Notes: a model not told the origin generated them from the sequence alone. A DNA stretch of 64,000 nt from Piliocolobus tephrosceles (GCF_002776525.5 NC_045453.1:34097333-34161332), one strand, 5' to 3'. Numbered from the stretch's first letter, positions 1 to 11,285 are shown. Numbers and translations are program-made.

Positions 1-248
1 GGTAGAGGCAGGAAACTGAGACCAGGAACTGAGTCAGGAAGTCCTAGAAGAACCACAAGATGGCCCCAGGGGCCATGAGTAGAACCAGTGTATGGTTGGT
101 GTGGTCGGAGGGAGGCAGGGATCAGCCAGGCCGGCCATGGGGCCCCCAGCAAGGTGCTTGGGCTGCATCCCCAGGGCCACGAGGAGGCTTTGGAGGGTCA
201 GAGCAGGAATGTGCTGTTGGACTTGAGGTTTAAATTAAGCTCTCTGCT
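1..248. other. Unique flanking sequence
   Basis: I see no gene, RNA or recognisable repeat here. The short open frames have no splice signals or recognisable protein content. Confidence 0.5.
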
Positions 249-551
249 GGCTGGGCATGGTAGCTCACACCTGTAATACCAGCCTTTTGGGAGGCTGAGG
301 CAGGCGGATCACCTGAGGCCAGGAGTTCACCACTAGCCTGGCCAACATGGTGAAACCCCATCTCTACTAAAAACACAAAAATTAGTCGGATGTGGTAGCA
401 TGTGCCTGTAATCCCAGCTACTCGGGAGGTTGAGGCAGGAGAATTGCTTGAACCCAGGAGGCAGAGGTTGCAGTGAGCTGAGATCACACCATTGGATTCT
501 AGCCTGGGTGACAGAGCGAGACTCTGTCTCAAAAAAAAAAAAAAAAAAAAA
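249..551 (+). mobile_element. Alu element (AluS-like), full length
   Basis: A complete left and right monomer is present, from the 5' GGCTGGGCATGG to an A-tail at 532-551. The short motif CTCTGCT occurs just before the element (242-248) and again just after the tail, which fits a target-site duplication from L1-mediated retroposition. The open frames on its minus strand are the usual Alu antisense frames and are not genes. Confidence 0.95.
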
Positions 552-1882
552 TAAACCCTCTGCTGTGGTATGAGAATGGATTCCGGGGGCCAGGGTGCGG
601 CAGGAAGCCAGGCTCTGCGCTGTGCAGGTGAGAGTCAACAGTGAGTGGGCCAGGGCGGGACTTAGATCATATTGACCCCACATACAAGTGCTCCCCATCT
701 GTCCCTCATCCACAACCCACATTCCCAGGCAGCTCTGCTTGCTCCCCTGCAGATTGGCACACATATCTCATAAACCATTTCTCCCATCGTCTAATAATGT
801 GGTTTCATGGCTGTCTCCTCCATTAGCCCGAGGGTTCTTCAAGGTTAGTACCGTGTTTTACTAACTTCATCCGTAGAACCCAGTGTAGGGCCCGAACTCC
901 CAGCAGGAACCCACAGTACCACTGACTCATGGACTGCGGTCCTCAGAACCTGACCTCTGTGGGAGACCAAAGTCACAGCCTCATGCCCTACATGGCCCCG
1001 GGGCCCTGCCTGCATTCAGAAGACAGGTGACAGCCGTGCTGCTACCTGGCCAAATGCTTGCTGCACTCATTTTACTAGTGGCAGCTGAGTCTGCATGATA
1101 GCCAACGTGGTTTTAGAAATGTACACATAGATTAGACGAAGCTTCTGTCTTAGATAATTCCAAATGTTCTTACTTGGATTTTGCTTAAAGGAAAAGCAAA
1201 ACTATCTACACATTTCCCCCTCTTCATACGTTACCAAAAAGAAGGAAAAAAAATATAAGAGGATATTGACTCCCACGATGCTTCCTGTGGTGACTAAATA
1301 TAAATATGGATGACAGATCGCAGAAGGAATCATTAATGGCAGCTGTCAGTGCTATTTAAAATGAATTAGACCTTTCCAGTTTCCCTCTAGTGTGAGCGCT
1401 GAGAGACACTTAAGGCTGTTCTGATTCATCATGGACCTGGAAGTCCATTGTTCAGCTTAGTCAGGAGATGTGGATGCTTATCAGGCAGAATAAGCCGGCG
1501 GGGGGGTAGTGTTTGTGAAGCACCAACTCACCTTCTTTGTCTTATAACATTTGATGGGGTGTGCTTTCCTGATTCGGCACAGGACGTCGGTCTCTTCAAC
1601 TTCAGCTGATTTGAACTGAGACCCACACACCAGGTGGGAAGCATGGCATTTGAACTGTGCCTGGATTATCAGATGAGCCCTCTGTCTGCGAAGTCTGAGA
1701 GTCAGAGGGAATAACAAGTCCTTAAAATGAGGAACAGCCCTTTCCATGGTTAAAGGGAAGAGTGGAAACCCACGTGTGTATTATCAGGGAAGACTTTCCT
1801 CTGGGAACAGGTGTGCCTGTAACATGGTGGCTTCTCACTGGTCTGTTTTGCCCCATAATGGTAAACATTTCGAGAGACTAGG
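552..1882. other. Mostly unique sequence with a weak L2-like fragment
   Basis: About 825-905 resembles the 3' end of a LINE L2 (plus strand: a region reading like 'aggttcttcaaggttagtaccgtg' in diverged form). From 1090 to 1440 the sequence becomes AT-rich and repeat-free. No exon with convincing splice sites was found. Confidence 0.35.
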
Positions 1883-2230
1883 TATATTAGTCTGTTCTCA
1901 CGCTGCTAATGAAAACATACCTGAGGCTGGGTCACTTATAAAGGAAAGCGGTTTAATGGACTCGCAGTTCCACATGGCTGGGGAGGCCTCACATTCATGG
2001 TAGAAGGTGAAGGAGGAACAAAGGCACATCTTACATGACGGTAGGCAAGAGAGCGTGTGCAGGGGACTCCCCTTGATAAAACCATCAGATCCCATGAGAC
2101 TTATTCGCTGTCATGAGAACAGCACGGGAAAGACCCACCCCCATGATCCAATCACCTTCCACTGGGTCCCTCCCATGACACATGGGAATTCAAGATGAGA
2201 GTTGGGGGGGGACACAGCCAGACCATGTCA
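1883..2230 (-). mobile_element. THE1-type MaLR solo LTR
   Basis: Read on the minus strand, this matches the remembered THE1 LTR from its TGA-like start to its end in ACTAATA. It has the characteristic middle block about the 'CCATGTGGAACTGTGAGTCC' signature. The flanking 5-mers CTAGG (1878-1882) and ATAGG (2231-2235) agree at four of five positions, as expected for an ERVL-MaLR target-site duplication. No internal retroviral region is attached, so this is a solo LTR. Confidence 0.85.
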
Positions 2231-3810
2231 ATAGGAGACAAGGGAAGTGCTGCCAGCGGCTCTCTCCACCAAGACGTAGAGAGGCTGAATGCTGCCCACT
2301 TTGTCTCATCTTAAAGCTGAGCTTCCAATGAGAGTCTCACTTCTGTTCTCTTTAATTTTCTTTCTCTTCCTGTGTTTAAATAACCCAGGATCAGTTTATG
2401 CATCACGACGTCGTCTTTTGATAATCTGACTGAATCTCTCCAAATGGCTGGGAGTTTATGACCCTGAGCAGGTGGACATGTGGGCAGAAGTGAGAACAGG
2501 ACTTCAGGAAGTATAAAAACGTTTGTCACTTCCGAGGGGCCTCTTTCTTCCTGGCTTTGAAATAAACCCTCCAATGACAGCCAATAACTGTTTCTGTCTC
2601 CAGTATGGAAGAGAAGCCATTTGGATGTTTGGATATAATTGACACAGGGTCTCTAAAAGCTCTTCTTTGTTTTCCATTTGTTTTGGAGCTACATTTGAAA
2701 GAGAAGAGGCATAGAGACCTGCAGCCCCTCCTCTCCTGGCTGCCCAGGGCTTCTGGGAATAACGGTGGTGGTGGGAGGCCCACATTGGGCCGCAGTTGTT
2801 CCTTTATGTAGTTAGCTTCCTGTTGTATTTTACACTGTGCAGCTCCAGCATCCTGGGTTTTGTGCTTGGAAGATCACACGTATGTCATGGGACAGAGTGC
2901 CTGTCTATACAGATTATGGGCCACTTCTCAGGAACTGGCCTGCAGCCCCGACGGACAGGCTGGGTCATCAGGAACAGACAGCGGGGCCCCTGCAGGGCCA
3001 CATGTGCTCTACCTGCCCCAACCCAGGGCTGTTCCATAGCCGTGGAGTTGGTGGTTCTGGGGAGAAAGGTGGCTGCAACCTGGGATTCAGCCCCAGCTTC
3101 GCAGCCGGGTGTGGCAGCTCCCGTGCTGGGTAGGATTCAGCACTTCTGGGCTGAAGTTTGCCTTGTGAGCACCAGCTCGTGTTTGATGTGAGCTGAATCA
3201 TGGGGAGAAAATGCACACCTGAGGTGTGAGCCAGTTAATTTACAAGGTCCGTGAGGAAAAATCCTGCAGGCGCCTGGGGAGGGTGAGCAGAGCCAGGCTC
3301 CAGACGAGGCCGGGAGCTGGGGTGTTGGCTGATGTCCCCGTTGCTGGGTGCTGCCGGGCATGTGTGGACCTGGGGTGTGGCACGTCGGGCCTCATCCGGA
3401 GGTCTGCGGAGTGAAAGCTGGGGTTCCCCAGAACTCCCTTCCGTGCCTCCTGAGGCATGACCTTGTGTGGTGAAGAATCACACAGTCACTCGTGGAAACG
3501 GCCCTCAGGGGCGGTCTTGCTGATCCGCCTGCAAATAAGACTCCTCTGAAGCCAACCATGTACGTGGAAAGGAGCATGTGCTCCTAAGGTTTCCAGGAGG
3601 GGAAAGGACCAAGTTCGTGTGGGACCCAGCTTAGAGCACAGCTCACCCCCCGGGGCAGGGCAGCGCATGCTACCGTTTGAGTGGCGGCCTCGGTGCCAGA
3701 CTCAGCCCAACACCAGGAGCCCAGGAGCCCCTCTCCTCCTGCCCCTGCCCACTGGGACAGTCACGTCAGGAAGGAACTGGGTGCATGTGGAGAGGAGGCA
3801 GCCACCCTCC
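2231..3810. other. Unique sequence, no gene recognised
   Basis: Several open frames of 60-130 codons exist on both strands, for example 2796-3191, but none has paired splice sites or a family signature. The GC content rises from about 3250 onward. No transposable element could be named. Confidence 0.4.
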
Positions 3811-3819
3811 AGTGCCACA

Positions 3820-4102
3820 GAGGCCAGTGGAACACCTCTGACCTTGCCTCTCCCACCCAGGGTCAGGCGGACCCCTCCCCTCCCCCAGTGCCCTGAGGCC
3901 AGTGGAACACCTCTGACCTTGCCTCTCCCACCTAGTGTCAGGCAAAACCCCATGGTGCTGCGAGGCCAGCGGGACACCTCTGACCTTGCCTCTCTCACCC
4001 AGGGTCAGGCGGACACCCCAGTGCTGTGAGGCCAGCGGAGCACCTCTGACCTTGGCTCTCCCACCCAGGGTCAGGCAGACACCCCCCTCCCCCAGTGCTA
4101 AT
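3820..4102 (+). repeat. Minisatellite, 4 copies of a 66-75-bp unit
   Basis: Units begin with GAGGCCAGYGG at 3820, 3895, 3962 and 4028, giving periods of 75, 67 and 66 bp. Each unit contains CTCTGACCTTG, then a CTCTCCCACCCA-like stretch, then GGGTCAGGC. Length differences come from a variable C-rich segment. Minus-strand open frames through here show repeated peptide blocks, but these only reflect the tandem repeat. Confidence 0.9.
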
Positions 4103-4492
4103 CGCGCCCTGAAGTGGCCTGGAGAGGAAAGTTGTGTTTTGAGTGGAAAATTGCCACTCTTATGGGAAAGATCCTGTGTTGGAAACTCGAGCTTCACTTG
4201 GAATTATGATTCCATGAGCATGTCGCATGCTGCCTTTTTTTATTTTCTAGGAATAATTTCGAAAGGAAATATTGTACACATTGAAGAGTGACTCAATACA
4301 GAGACCGTCGCTCTAGGCTGAGCTGGTCTGAAGCAGGGGCCAGGCATGCGCTGCGTCCTGAATGCTGCGGTGGGGCTGGGGGGCAGCTGTGGTGGGGGCA
4401 GTGCCTTGGGTGGCACAGCCGCCCGCCCTCCATCCCCAGGCAGCCTGTGTTCAGGGCCTGCTGTCATCCCTGCTTTCAGATGCTGGGGAGGC
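4103..4492. other. Unique sequence
   Basis: No gene or repeat is recognised. The part before 4300 is AT-richer and the remainder is GC-rich. Confidence 0.35.
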
Positions 4493-4817
4493 CAGGTCAT
4501 GGCCATTTCCATGGGCTCTGCCTCCCTGGATCAACCACCACAGATCAGAAATATTCGGAGAAAGAATTGTGCCTGTGCTGAACATGGACAGACTTTTTTC
4601 TGGTCATTCTTCCCTAAACCATACAGTCTAACAACTGTGTACATAGCATTTACACCGTATTCCCTATTATAAGTGATCCAGAGATGATGTGAAGTCTGTG
4701 GGAGGGGGTGCATGGATTCTATGCACACACTGTGCTATTTCATATCAGGGACAGATATGGCATGTGCGGAGGTAGGTCTTGGAACCAGTCTCCCACTGAT
4801 ACTGAGGGACAGCTGTA
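4493..4817 (+). mobile_element. MER2 DNA transposon (Tigger-derived), near full length
   Basis: The segment runs from CAGGTCATGGCC, related to the MER2 terminus, through the diagnostic AAATATTCGG and TACATAGCATTTACA blocks. It ends in CTGAGGGACAGCTGTA followed by TA. This is a non-autonomous TcMar-Tigger element with no coding capacity. Divergence suggests an old insertion. Confidence 0.8.
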
Positions 4818-4861
4818 TACTTCAGCATAAATGACATTTACTAGACATTGTTCTGCAACTT

Positions 4862-5640
4862 ACTTTGGTTGTAATTTTTATTTTTTGTGGATACGTAGCA
4901 GGCATGTATGTTTATGGGAGGGCGTGAGACGTTTTCATACAGGCGTGGCATGCACCGTAATCCCATCGGGGGAATGGGATACCATCCCCTCGAGCATTTA
5001 TCCTTTGTTTAACAAGCTATTCAGTTACACTCCTTTAGTTGTTTTTATTTTTATTTTTATTTATTTATTTTTTTGAGACAGAGTCTCACTCTGTTGCCCA
5101 AGCTGGAGTGCAGTGGCACAATCTCAGCTCACTGCAACCTCCGCCTCCCAGGTTCAAGCGATTCTCCAGTCTAGGCCTCCCGAGTAGCTGGGACTATGGG
5201 CACACGCCACCATACCAGGCTAATTTTTGTGTTTTTAGTAGAGATGGGGTTTCACCATGTTGGCCAGGCTGGTCTCAAACTCCTGGCCTCAGGTGATCCA
5301 CTTGCCTCGGCCTCCCAAAGTGCTGGGATTACAGCTGTGAGCCACCACGTCCAGCCTCCTTTAGTTATTTTTAAGTGTACAATTAGATTATTATTGAGTG
5401 CAGTCACCCTGTTGTGCTAACAAATCCTAGTTCTTATTCATTATTTCTAACTTTTTTTGCGCTCACTCACCGTCTCCACTTTGCCCCACTACCCTTCCCA
5501 GCCTCTGGCCACCTTTCTCCTCCTCTCTATGAGTTCATTTGATTTTTAGCTTCTGTAAATAAGTGACAATGTGCAAAGTTTGTCTTTCTGTTCTGCAACT
5601 TACTTTTAAAATTTAATATATATTGAAATACACGCCGTGT
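4862..5640 (-). mobile_element. LINE-1 3' end fragment (old L1M/L1PB type), interrupted by an Alu
   Basis: Read on the minus strand this is the 3' end of an old L1. On the plus strand the marks are TTTTTTGTGGATACGTAGCA at 4873, CATTTATCCTTTGTTTAACA at 4996, TCACCCTGTTGTGCTA at 5404 and CAGCCTCTGGCCACC at 5498. The Alu at 5038-5356 was inserted into it; CCTTTAGTT occurs on both sides of the Alu as its duplication. The sequence after 5580 still resembles an older L1ME-like portion. Confidence 0.7.
5038..5356 (-). mobile_element. Alu element in minus orientation
   Basis: A poly-T/TTTTA-rich tail (5041-5075) is followed by GAGACAGAGTCTCACTCTG and both monomers to the terminal GTCCAGCC. The flanking duplication CCTTTAGTTRTTTTT is present upstream at about 5031 and downstream at about 5358. 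The insertion splits the surrounding L1. Confidence 0.95.
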
Positions 5641-6935
5641 CAGAACAAAGAGTTTTACCTCGTTTAAAAAAATCCCTGATTAAAATTTATTTAGTCACTT
5701 TTGGTGACATTCATTTGTTGACAGCGTTATCCCTCATGAGAGCCAGTGTTTTTCCACAATGCGCTGAGCACATCTGAACATGTGGCAAAGGTCTTTACAT
5801 TGCTTTAGAAAGGACTGCACCAGCCCACGTGCCTGCCAGCGGAGCGTGAGCCGTCCGCGGGGTAGCCTCCCTGGTGCATGGGACGTCCAGCCCTTTTCGT
5901 TTCTGACCTGGTGGAAAGAAAACAAAACATTGTATTTTGTTTAGAGTTCTATCGCCTGGTTCTGGTGGGGTAGGCCGTCTTGTGTTTGAGCCTATTTGTA
6001 TTTCTCCTTGGATGGAGATGTTCTCTAGAGGGGCTGGCTGTCTCCTGTTGGTTTGCATTCTTTTCCTAGCCTTCCATTCACTCCCCCGGGTCACCTGTAC
6101 TGCATTTTCTTCCTGGCCGTCTGCTGCTTGCCGTTTTTCTGCCCTTCGGAGTTCTTCATCCAACAGTGCAGCAAGGAGCCCGCCACCCCGTGCACCTGTG
6201 AGACGCTGCGGACAAGGAGTGTGTCAATGTCCCATCCTCGCGGTGCACAGGAGGTTCCAGGACCCCGGAAGCCTCAACGTTCTCTCTGCCTGTGTGGCAT
6301 GCAGGACCAAGGGGCCCCTGGGACTGAGCTCAGGCTCTGGGGACCCCATGGGCCCTCTCTCCTCCCCTCCACCCCTCTTAGCTCCACAGGTTTCTGATCC
6401 ACCACAGGGGCTTTTGCCCGTCTGACTCTATCCTGCTTTTTCTGCTCCAGCCAGGCTTCGCTTCTGGTGTTTGCTCTGCTACGTCCTAGGTTTCCACCTG
6501 TGGAAAGCACATACATGATGAATCTGCTACTTCCTCCACTGGAGGCAAAGCTTAGTGGTGGGAAGGATCTCAAGGTTGTGAATGGGGGATCTGGGGGTGC
6601 AGGGGTGCCAGGGTCTGGAACCATGGGGTGGCTGTGTGTCCCCGAAGCAGCCTGTATCTGGACTAACATTTCCTCTTCCATTAAAATTAATTTTGCAATC
6701 TCCGGCGATATGCCAAGCCTTCGCGCATTGCATAATGCCCGCGACTCTGGCCTATAAATTTATTTCACCACCGTTATCTAACTCATTATCTTGTAAACTG
6801 CCTTAATACACTGAGCCTTGCCGGATATAATCTTTATAGAAAACCAGATTCTATTCCACAGCACTGAGAGTGGACATCTCTCAAACTGGTCACTTCTTGT
6901 GCATCCTGGCTTTTAATTCAGATTAATTCTACTAC
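5641..6935. other. Unique sequence
   Basis: Nothing is recognised apart from a short old L1-like tail before about 5760. The two overlapping open frames at 5937-6425 have no supporting splice structure. The stretch 6680-6850 is AT-rich and repeat-free. Confidence 0.35.
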
Positions 6936-7097
6936 TTTCCTCCCCCTCCCCTTCCTCCTTTCCCCTCCTCCCCTCCCCCCTCCCTCCTCCTCCCCCCCCC
7001 CTTCCCCCCCCCCCCCCCCCCCCTCTCCCCCCCTCCCCCCCCCCCCCCCCATCCCCCCCTCCCTCCCCCTCCTCCTCCCCCACTTCCCCTTTTCCTC
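6936..7097 (+). repeat. Poly-C-rich homopyrimidine tract
   Basis: About 160 bases consist of C with occasional T, including uninterrupted C runs near 20 bases around 7004-7022 and 7034-7050. The opposite strand is a G-run series that could form G-quadruplexes, and the C strand could form i-motifs. Antisense frames encode only Gly/Arg/Glu-rich low complexity and are not genes. Run lengths are probably inaccurate in a draft assembly. Confidence 0.95.
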
Positions 7098-7308
7098 TGG
7101 AAGGTGATGAAAGTGCGGTACAATGATTCACCCCAGTTCAACTTCCACTGGGTGGGAACAGCCCTTCATGCCAGAGCCTGGAATGTGCCCCGTTAGAAAC
7201 ATCCGCAAATGAAAATTGCTTTTTAGCTTGGTTGGGTTAATGAAATTTATCTTTGAGCATAACAGAGAATGATGATTTGTCGCCCCAGCAGCCCTGCTTT
7301 GTGCTGAA

Positions 7309-7412
7309 AGGACTTACCTTCTGTGTCAGTGTTGCAGGACTGTGTTTCCTGTTTGNNNNNNNNNNAGGACTTACCTTCTGTGTCAGTGTTGCAGGACTGT
7401 GTTTCCTGTTTG
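7309..7412. other. Assembly gap flanked by a perfect 47-bp direct repeat
   Basis: Bases 7309-7355 and 7366-7412 are identical over 47 bp and are separated by exactly ten N. The likely explanation is two contigs that overlap by 47 bp and were joined with a placeholder instead of being merged. The real sequence would then have one copy. Confidence 0.85.
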
Positions 7413-7453
7413 TAGATGTGAGGAATCGATCATTTACAGGGATGGGGATTATT
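7375..7453 (-). other. Weak exon-like segment on the minus strand
   Basis: On the minus strand an AG (CTTCAG) at 7454-7459 is followed by 79 bp that are open in one frame. The segment ends at AAG|GTAAGT, a perfect donor consensus, at 7369-7377. The upstream pyrimidine tract is poor and no protein family is recognised. The same donor is repeated across the adjacent gap at 7312-7320 because of the assembly duplication. It is more likely coincidental than real. Confidence 0.2.
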
Positions 7454-7468
7454 CTGAAGATTCTATGG

Positions 7469-7650
7469 CAGTGGTTTTCAGCGAGGGGCAATTTTTCCCT
7501 CAAGGGACATTCGACAATGTCTAGGGATGTTGGGTGGTGCTGGCATTGTGTAGGTGGAGGCCAGAGTGCCACTGACCATCCTACAGTGCTTAGGATGCCC
7601 CCCAGCCCCCGGAAGCCCAAACATCCCAGCACCGAGGTTGGGCATGGCTG
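7469..7650 (+). mobile_element. MER20 DNA transposon (hAT-Charlie)
   Basis: It starts CAGTGGTTTTCAGCGAGGGG and keeps the MER20 core GGGACATTCGACAATGTCTA. It ends near CCGAGGTTGGGCATGGCTG. The 8-bp flanks TTCTATGG (7461-7468) and TTCTAAGG (7651-7658) agree at seven of eight positions, as expected for a hAT target-site duplication. It has no coding capacity. Confidence 0.9.
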
Positions 7651-7689
7651 TTCTAAGGCGCGGAAATGTCTCCCGGCAGCACGTGAGTG

Positions 7690-7880
7690 GGAGAGCGCAG
7701 GTTTCCGGACTGTCCTCCTGGATCCCCACCAGACCCTGGAGTCAAATCATTCTCCTTTGCATTCCAAGACTTACCTCTCCCTGGCGACGTGACCGCTCTG
7801 AACCACGGTTTCCTGATGAGGGCGCTAGACTTAGCCATCCCCACTTCGCTGGGTCCCTATGAAAATGGATCCATTGATGC
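7690..7880 (+). mobile_element. Probable MIR fragment
   Basis: The order CTGGAGTCAAATC, then GACTTACCTCTCCCTGG, then GTTTCCTGATGAGGG follows the middle of the MIR SINE consensus with heavy divergence. The match is by eye only. Confidence 0.4.
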
Positions 7881-9549
7881 ACATTGAGAGCGTAGCACAA
7901 TCCAAGCGGTGGCTGCTGCTGCTGCTATTGCCGTTGCTGTTGAAATAAATTAAAGATCATCATTGAGAGGAGAGAGAAGAGATTTCCAGACTTTCCCTTG
8001 CCTCAGATCTGAGGGACTGTCCTGACCTCTCCCTGTGGCTCAGCCCTGCTGTACCTGCTGGGTTCCCTGTGTGGCCTGGCAGCAGGTAGGGCACATGCCG
8101 TGGCTGACCGGGGCCTGCCCGCCACATTACTTGGCCAAGGTTTAGCCCTGGCCTTTGCAGGATCTCATTGGCTTATTGTCCTGGGGATGAACAGCCCAGA
8201 TTTGATCCTACAGTCCTAGTCACACTGTCGTGTTGCTTGAGCCAGCCAGGGGTGCAGGAGCGGCTGGAGGGCATCTGTGAGGGGAAAGCAGGGCGCAGGG
8301 AGCCGCTCTCCCACTGCCGGTGCAGCTTGCTCCGCACCTAAGAGTGTCCTCTTAATTAGGCGTCACCGGCCACATTTGGAACGGTGTGTTAACATTTTAT
8401 GGGCCATTTTCTCATAAAGAAAAGCAAAGCCGACGTAATTCTTGCTGGCTTTGGGGTTTTGGCTTCACACTCAGCACATCAGAGGAAACCACTGTGGGAA
8501 TAAAATTCCTCAAATGTGGCCGCATTCATTGAGTAGGGAGAAAAACGCACCGTTTTAGTCCTTTAGCAAAGACCCCTAAATCCTTTAATTTCCAGGCAAT
8601 AAACACTGAACAAACCTGCCCTGGAGAATCGAAGTCCTTGAAATGAGCTCCGAGTCAAGGGGGTGGCCAAGAAAGCAGAACATTCAGAAAGGCTGGAGCA
8701 GGAACCAGACTCTCATTCCGCCTCTGCCAGCACAAAACTGCGGGCTTATAGGAAACTGAAGCACGTGGCCAGTCATCCATGGGGCCTTAAATGTCCTTGG
8801 TTCTTAGCAGTGACCTCCGCAGGACTGAAGGGGAAGGTGATTGGGGGTGCAGGTACAAGTCTTCCTCTCGTGGAAATTTCTGGATCTAAGACAAACGTGA
8901 AAAATGAAGCAAAAGACCACATGCCTCATAAATGAAAACCAGAGTCCATCCCAAACTCCTGCAAAGTCCTTGCCAAGGGGCGGTTCTCTCGTTGAATACA
9001 AGCTCAGCCTGGTTTTCTGGTTTGAGAAAAAAAAACAGAGGCAGCTTAAAACACACTCTCTGAGAACACTGAGGAACAGTAGCTGGTGGTTAAGACAAAG
9101 GGAGAAACCATGTAGACACGCATGTGTGTGTGAGTGTGTGCACTGTGCACCTGTCTGCTGCCTGTCCATGCGTGGATCTGTCTCTCTGCTCATACATGCA
9201 CCTGCATACACATGCATACCACACACGCACACCACAGTCAGACGGCCTGAGAAGCCCTTCAGGGTACCAGGCTACGTTCTATGCATGAAAAATTTCCTGC
9301 CTTCTCCACAGCCTCTAAGGGCTTGAGTGTTTATGGAATAGGAAGGTGGTGGATTGTTCTGGAAATGATCAAGTTGTCAAGAGAGCATGTTATAGGGTTT
9401 CAGATGCACAAAGTTTATCATGCACTGGTTCAAGTTTTTTTCCGGAAAGATCAAACTTTTTCCTTTTAGTATTTTCAGCAAATTGTCTTCATTCCTCTGC
9501 GCATTCTGTGGAGGTGGGATGATGGGGCACAGCAGCAGTGCTTCTGGCA
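7881..9549. other. Unique sequence with short simple repeats
   Basis: A short GCT-rich run lies at 7909-7941. TG-rich and CA-rich stretches lie at 9121-9145 and 9195-9236. The block 8340-8620 is AT-rich, repeat-free and could be constrained. No coding exon is supported. Confidence 0.35.
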
Positions 9550-9700
9550 TCAGGCAGTGTGCCAGCGCTTTTCTGTGAAGTGCCTCATCTAAAATGACCA
9601 CTGTTCCTATTGAGTGGATGAGGGATTATCTTGGAAGAGGGTTGAGCCCCTTGCCCAAGAAACAGCATCTGGAAGGCACCGCAGATGGGCTGTAACCTGC
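9550..9700 (-). mobile_element. Probable MIR fragment
   Basis: The plus strand reads GTGGATGAGGGATTATC then GCCCCTTGCCCAAG, a diverged reverse complement of the MIR middle region. Assignment is by eye. Confidence 0.35.
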
Positions 9701-11214
9701 TCTGTTTCATCACAACACCACACCCTCCCGCCAAGCAGCAGGCCATTCCCCGGTGGAGAACCACCGTTTCCCAGGGCGTGCGGGTACACGAGGGTTTAGG
9801 CATTACCCGGCCCAGCTCAGCCAGCAGCCCTGAGAGTCTTTATGCCCAATGGTTTATGAGTGAAACCAAGCGGAGAAACACCATGCCTCCTGCTTGCTTT
9901 TATCTCCTCACCATTAATTGTCTGACTACATTTTCTTCAAGAGGCAACAAAGAGTAAAAGCCGTGCCGTTGCTGTTCTGTTTAGCTGGTTGTAAATATTC
10001 AGCCAGAATTTGACTGACAGTGCAATATTATGCTCCCCAAAGCTTGCACCGTATGTGAATATTTTAATTAGGATTGTAACAAGCTATTGAGAAAGTTTGA
10101 GCTAAATTGGTTCAGCTGTTTTTGCATTAGTGAAGCATGAAGAGAAATTTTTTCATCTATTAGCAAATATTCTGTTTTTAAAAAATTAAACCAAAGCAAC
10201 AGAACATCCGCCAGTTTTAGATACTTAGTTAAAAAGTCAGCAGATTGGATCTAGGTGGGGATTAACTGGACAGATTTGAAAGATGTGAAATAAAGTTCAA
10301 AGATGTTATTCATGTTTAGCCTCTTTCTCTTGGCAGCTGTTTGGAAGGAAGAGATGGATCTCCAAGGCAGCCCATGTACTAAGAGACGAGGGAATCTGTA
10401 GTGGGCCTGAACTCCCCGGGGTGTTCCACGGTTAGAGTCAACCATACTGGTGACCTTCTCCCCCTCAGTGAGACGCGGGGTGCCAGGTTTAACATGTGCC
10501 CTCACCTCCACCCAGGCTAGAAGCATGGCCATGCTGCCATCTCGGGAATACAGTGCTAGGAAGTTCCTTCCTGTGTTGAGCTGAAACCTCCCTCCTTATT
10601 TCTTCCTCCCACACCATGGCCCTCGCTTCTGCTCTATAATTTGTTAGTTATCCAGTTTCGCTTTGTTTGGACCTCTCCTTGGACATCGTGCGCCCCTCCC
10701 AGCATTGTCTGAGACGTCGGGTAGGCTAGAGAGAGGAGGACGGGCTGGTCCACACCCACTGCCCACCCTGCCATGTTGCCGCCACACACACTGTTGGGAA
10801 ACCTCTGGGTTTCTCCAATTCCTGGAACCTGCCCCTCATCTCTGTGAGGTCTCACATGTGGCTCTTGGTGAACCACATGGTGGTGAACGCTCTATATTTC
10901 TCTTCTTGCCAATTCTTCCTGGTTCCCTATCCCCATTCCTACAGGGACCAGACGGCCCCCAGGGGGAAGCTGGCCACCTGGAAGCCCATGACCTGCTGTC
11001 GGGGATGGACACGGGGTCCTGGCATCTCCGTGTGGGTCCAATGTTGCTAGAGCTTCACATCTTCCAGAAGAAACCAGAAATCTGGAATTAAATGCAAAAT
11101 CCCCTATTTTCAAATAGTGGCAGCTAATCCAAGTGTTGTAAAAACACAGCGCCGGCCTCACAAAGCGAACCCCTGTGCCAGCAAGGACCACGTGCCTGCG
11201 AGTGATCTCTGGCC
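9701..11214. other. Unique sequence including an AT-rich candidate conserved block (9960-10220)
   Basis: Bases 9960-10220 are repeat-free and AT-rich within a GC-richer context, with TTTTAATTAGG, AAATATTCAGCC and similar homeodomain-like words. The stretch 10660-11150 has long open frames but no family signature. Confidence 0.3.
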
Positions 11215-11285
11215 TTGACTCTATGATCCCCGAGGGCAGGAACAATGATTCTTTGCTTTTTATTTTTTTTCCCCAGTAGCCCCTA
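11215..11285 (+). mobile_element. Short LINE L2-like 3' fragment
   Basis: CCGAGGGCAGGAACAATG followed by CCCCAGTAGCCC resembles the L2 3' end (the 'gagggcagggaccatg ... ccccagcacc' block). It is short and diverged. Confidence 0.35.

Noticed and set aside
6913..7141. Gly/Arg-rich minus-strand frames resembling RNA-binding proteins
   Set aside because: They translate the complement of the poly-C tract and have no non-repetitive core.
10663..11091. 142-codon plus-strand frame
   Set aside because: No start context, splice sites or family similarity; the overlapping minus frame of similar length suggests composition only.
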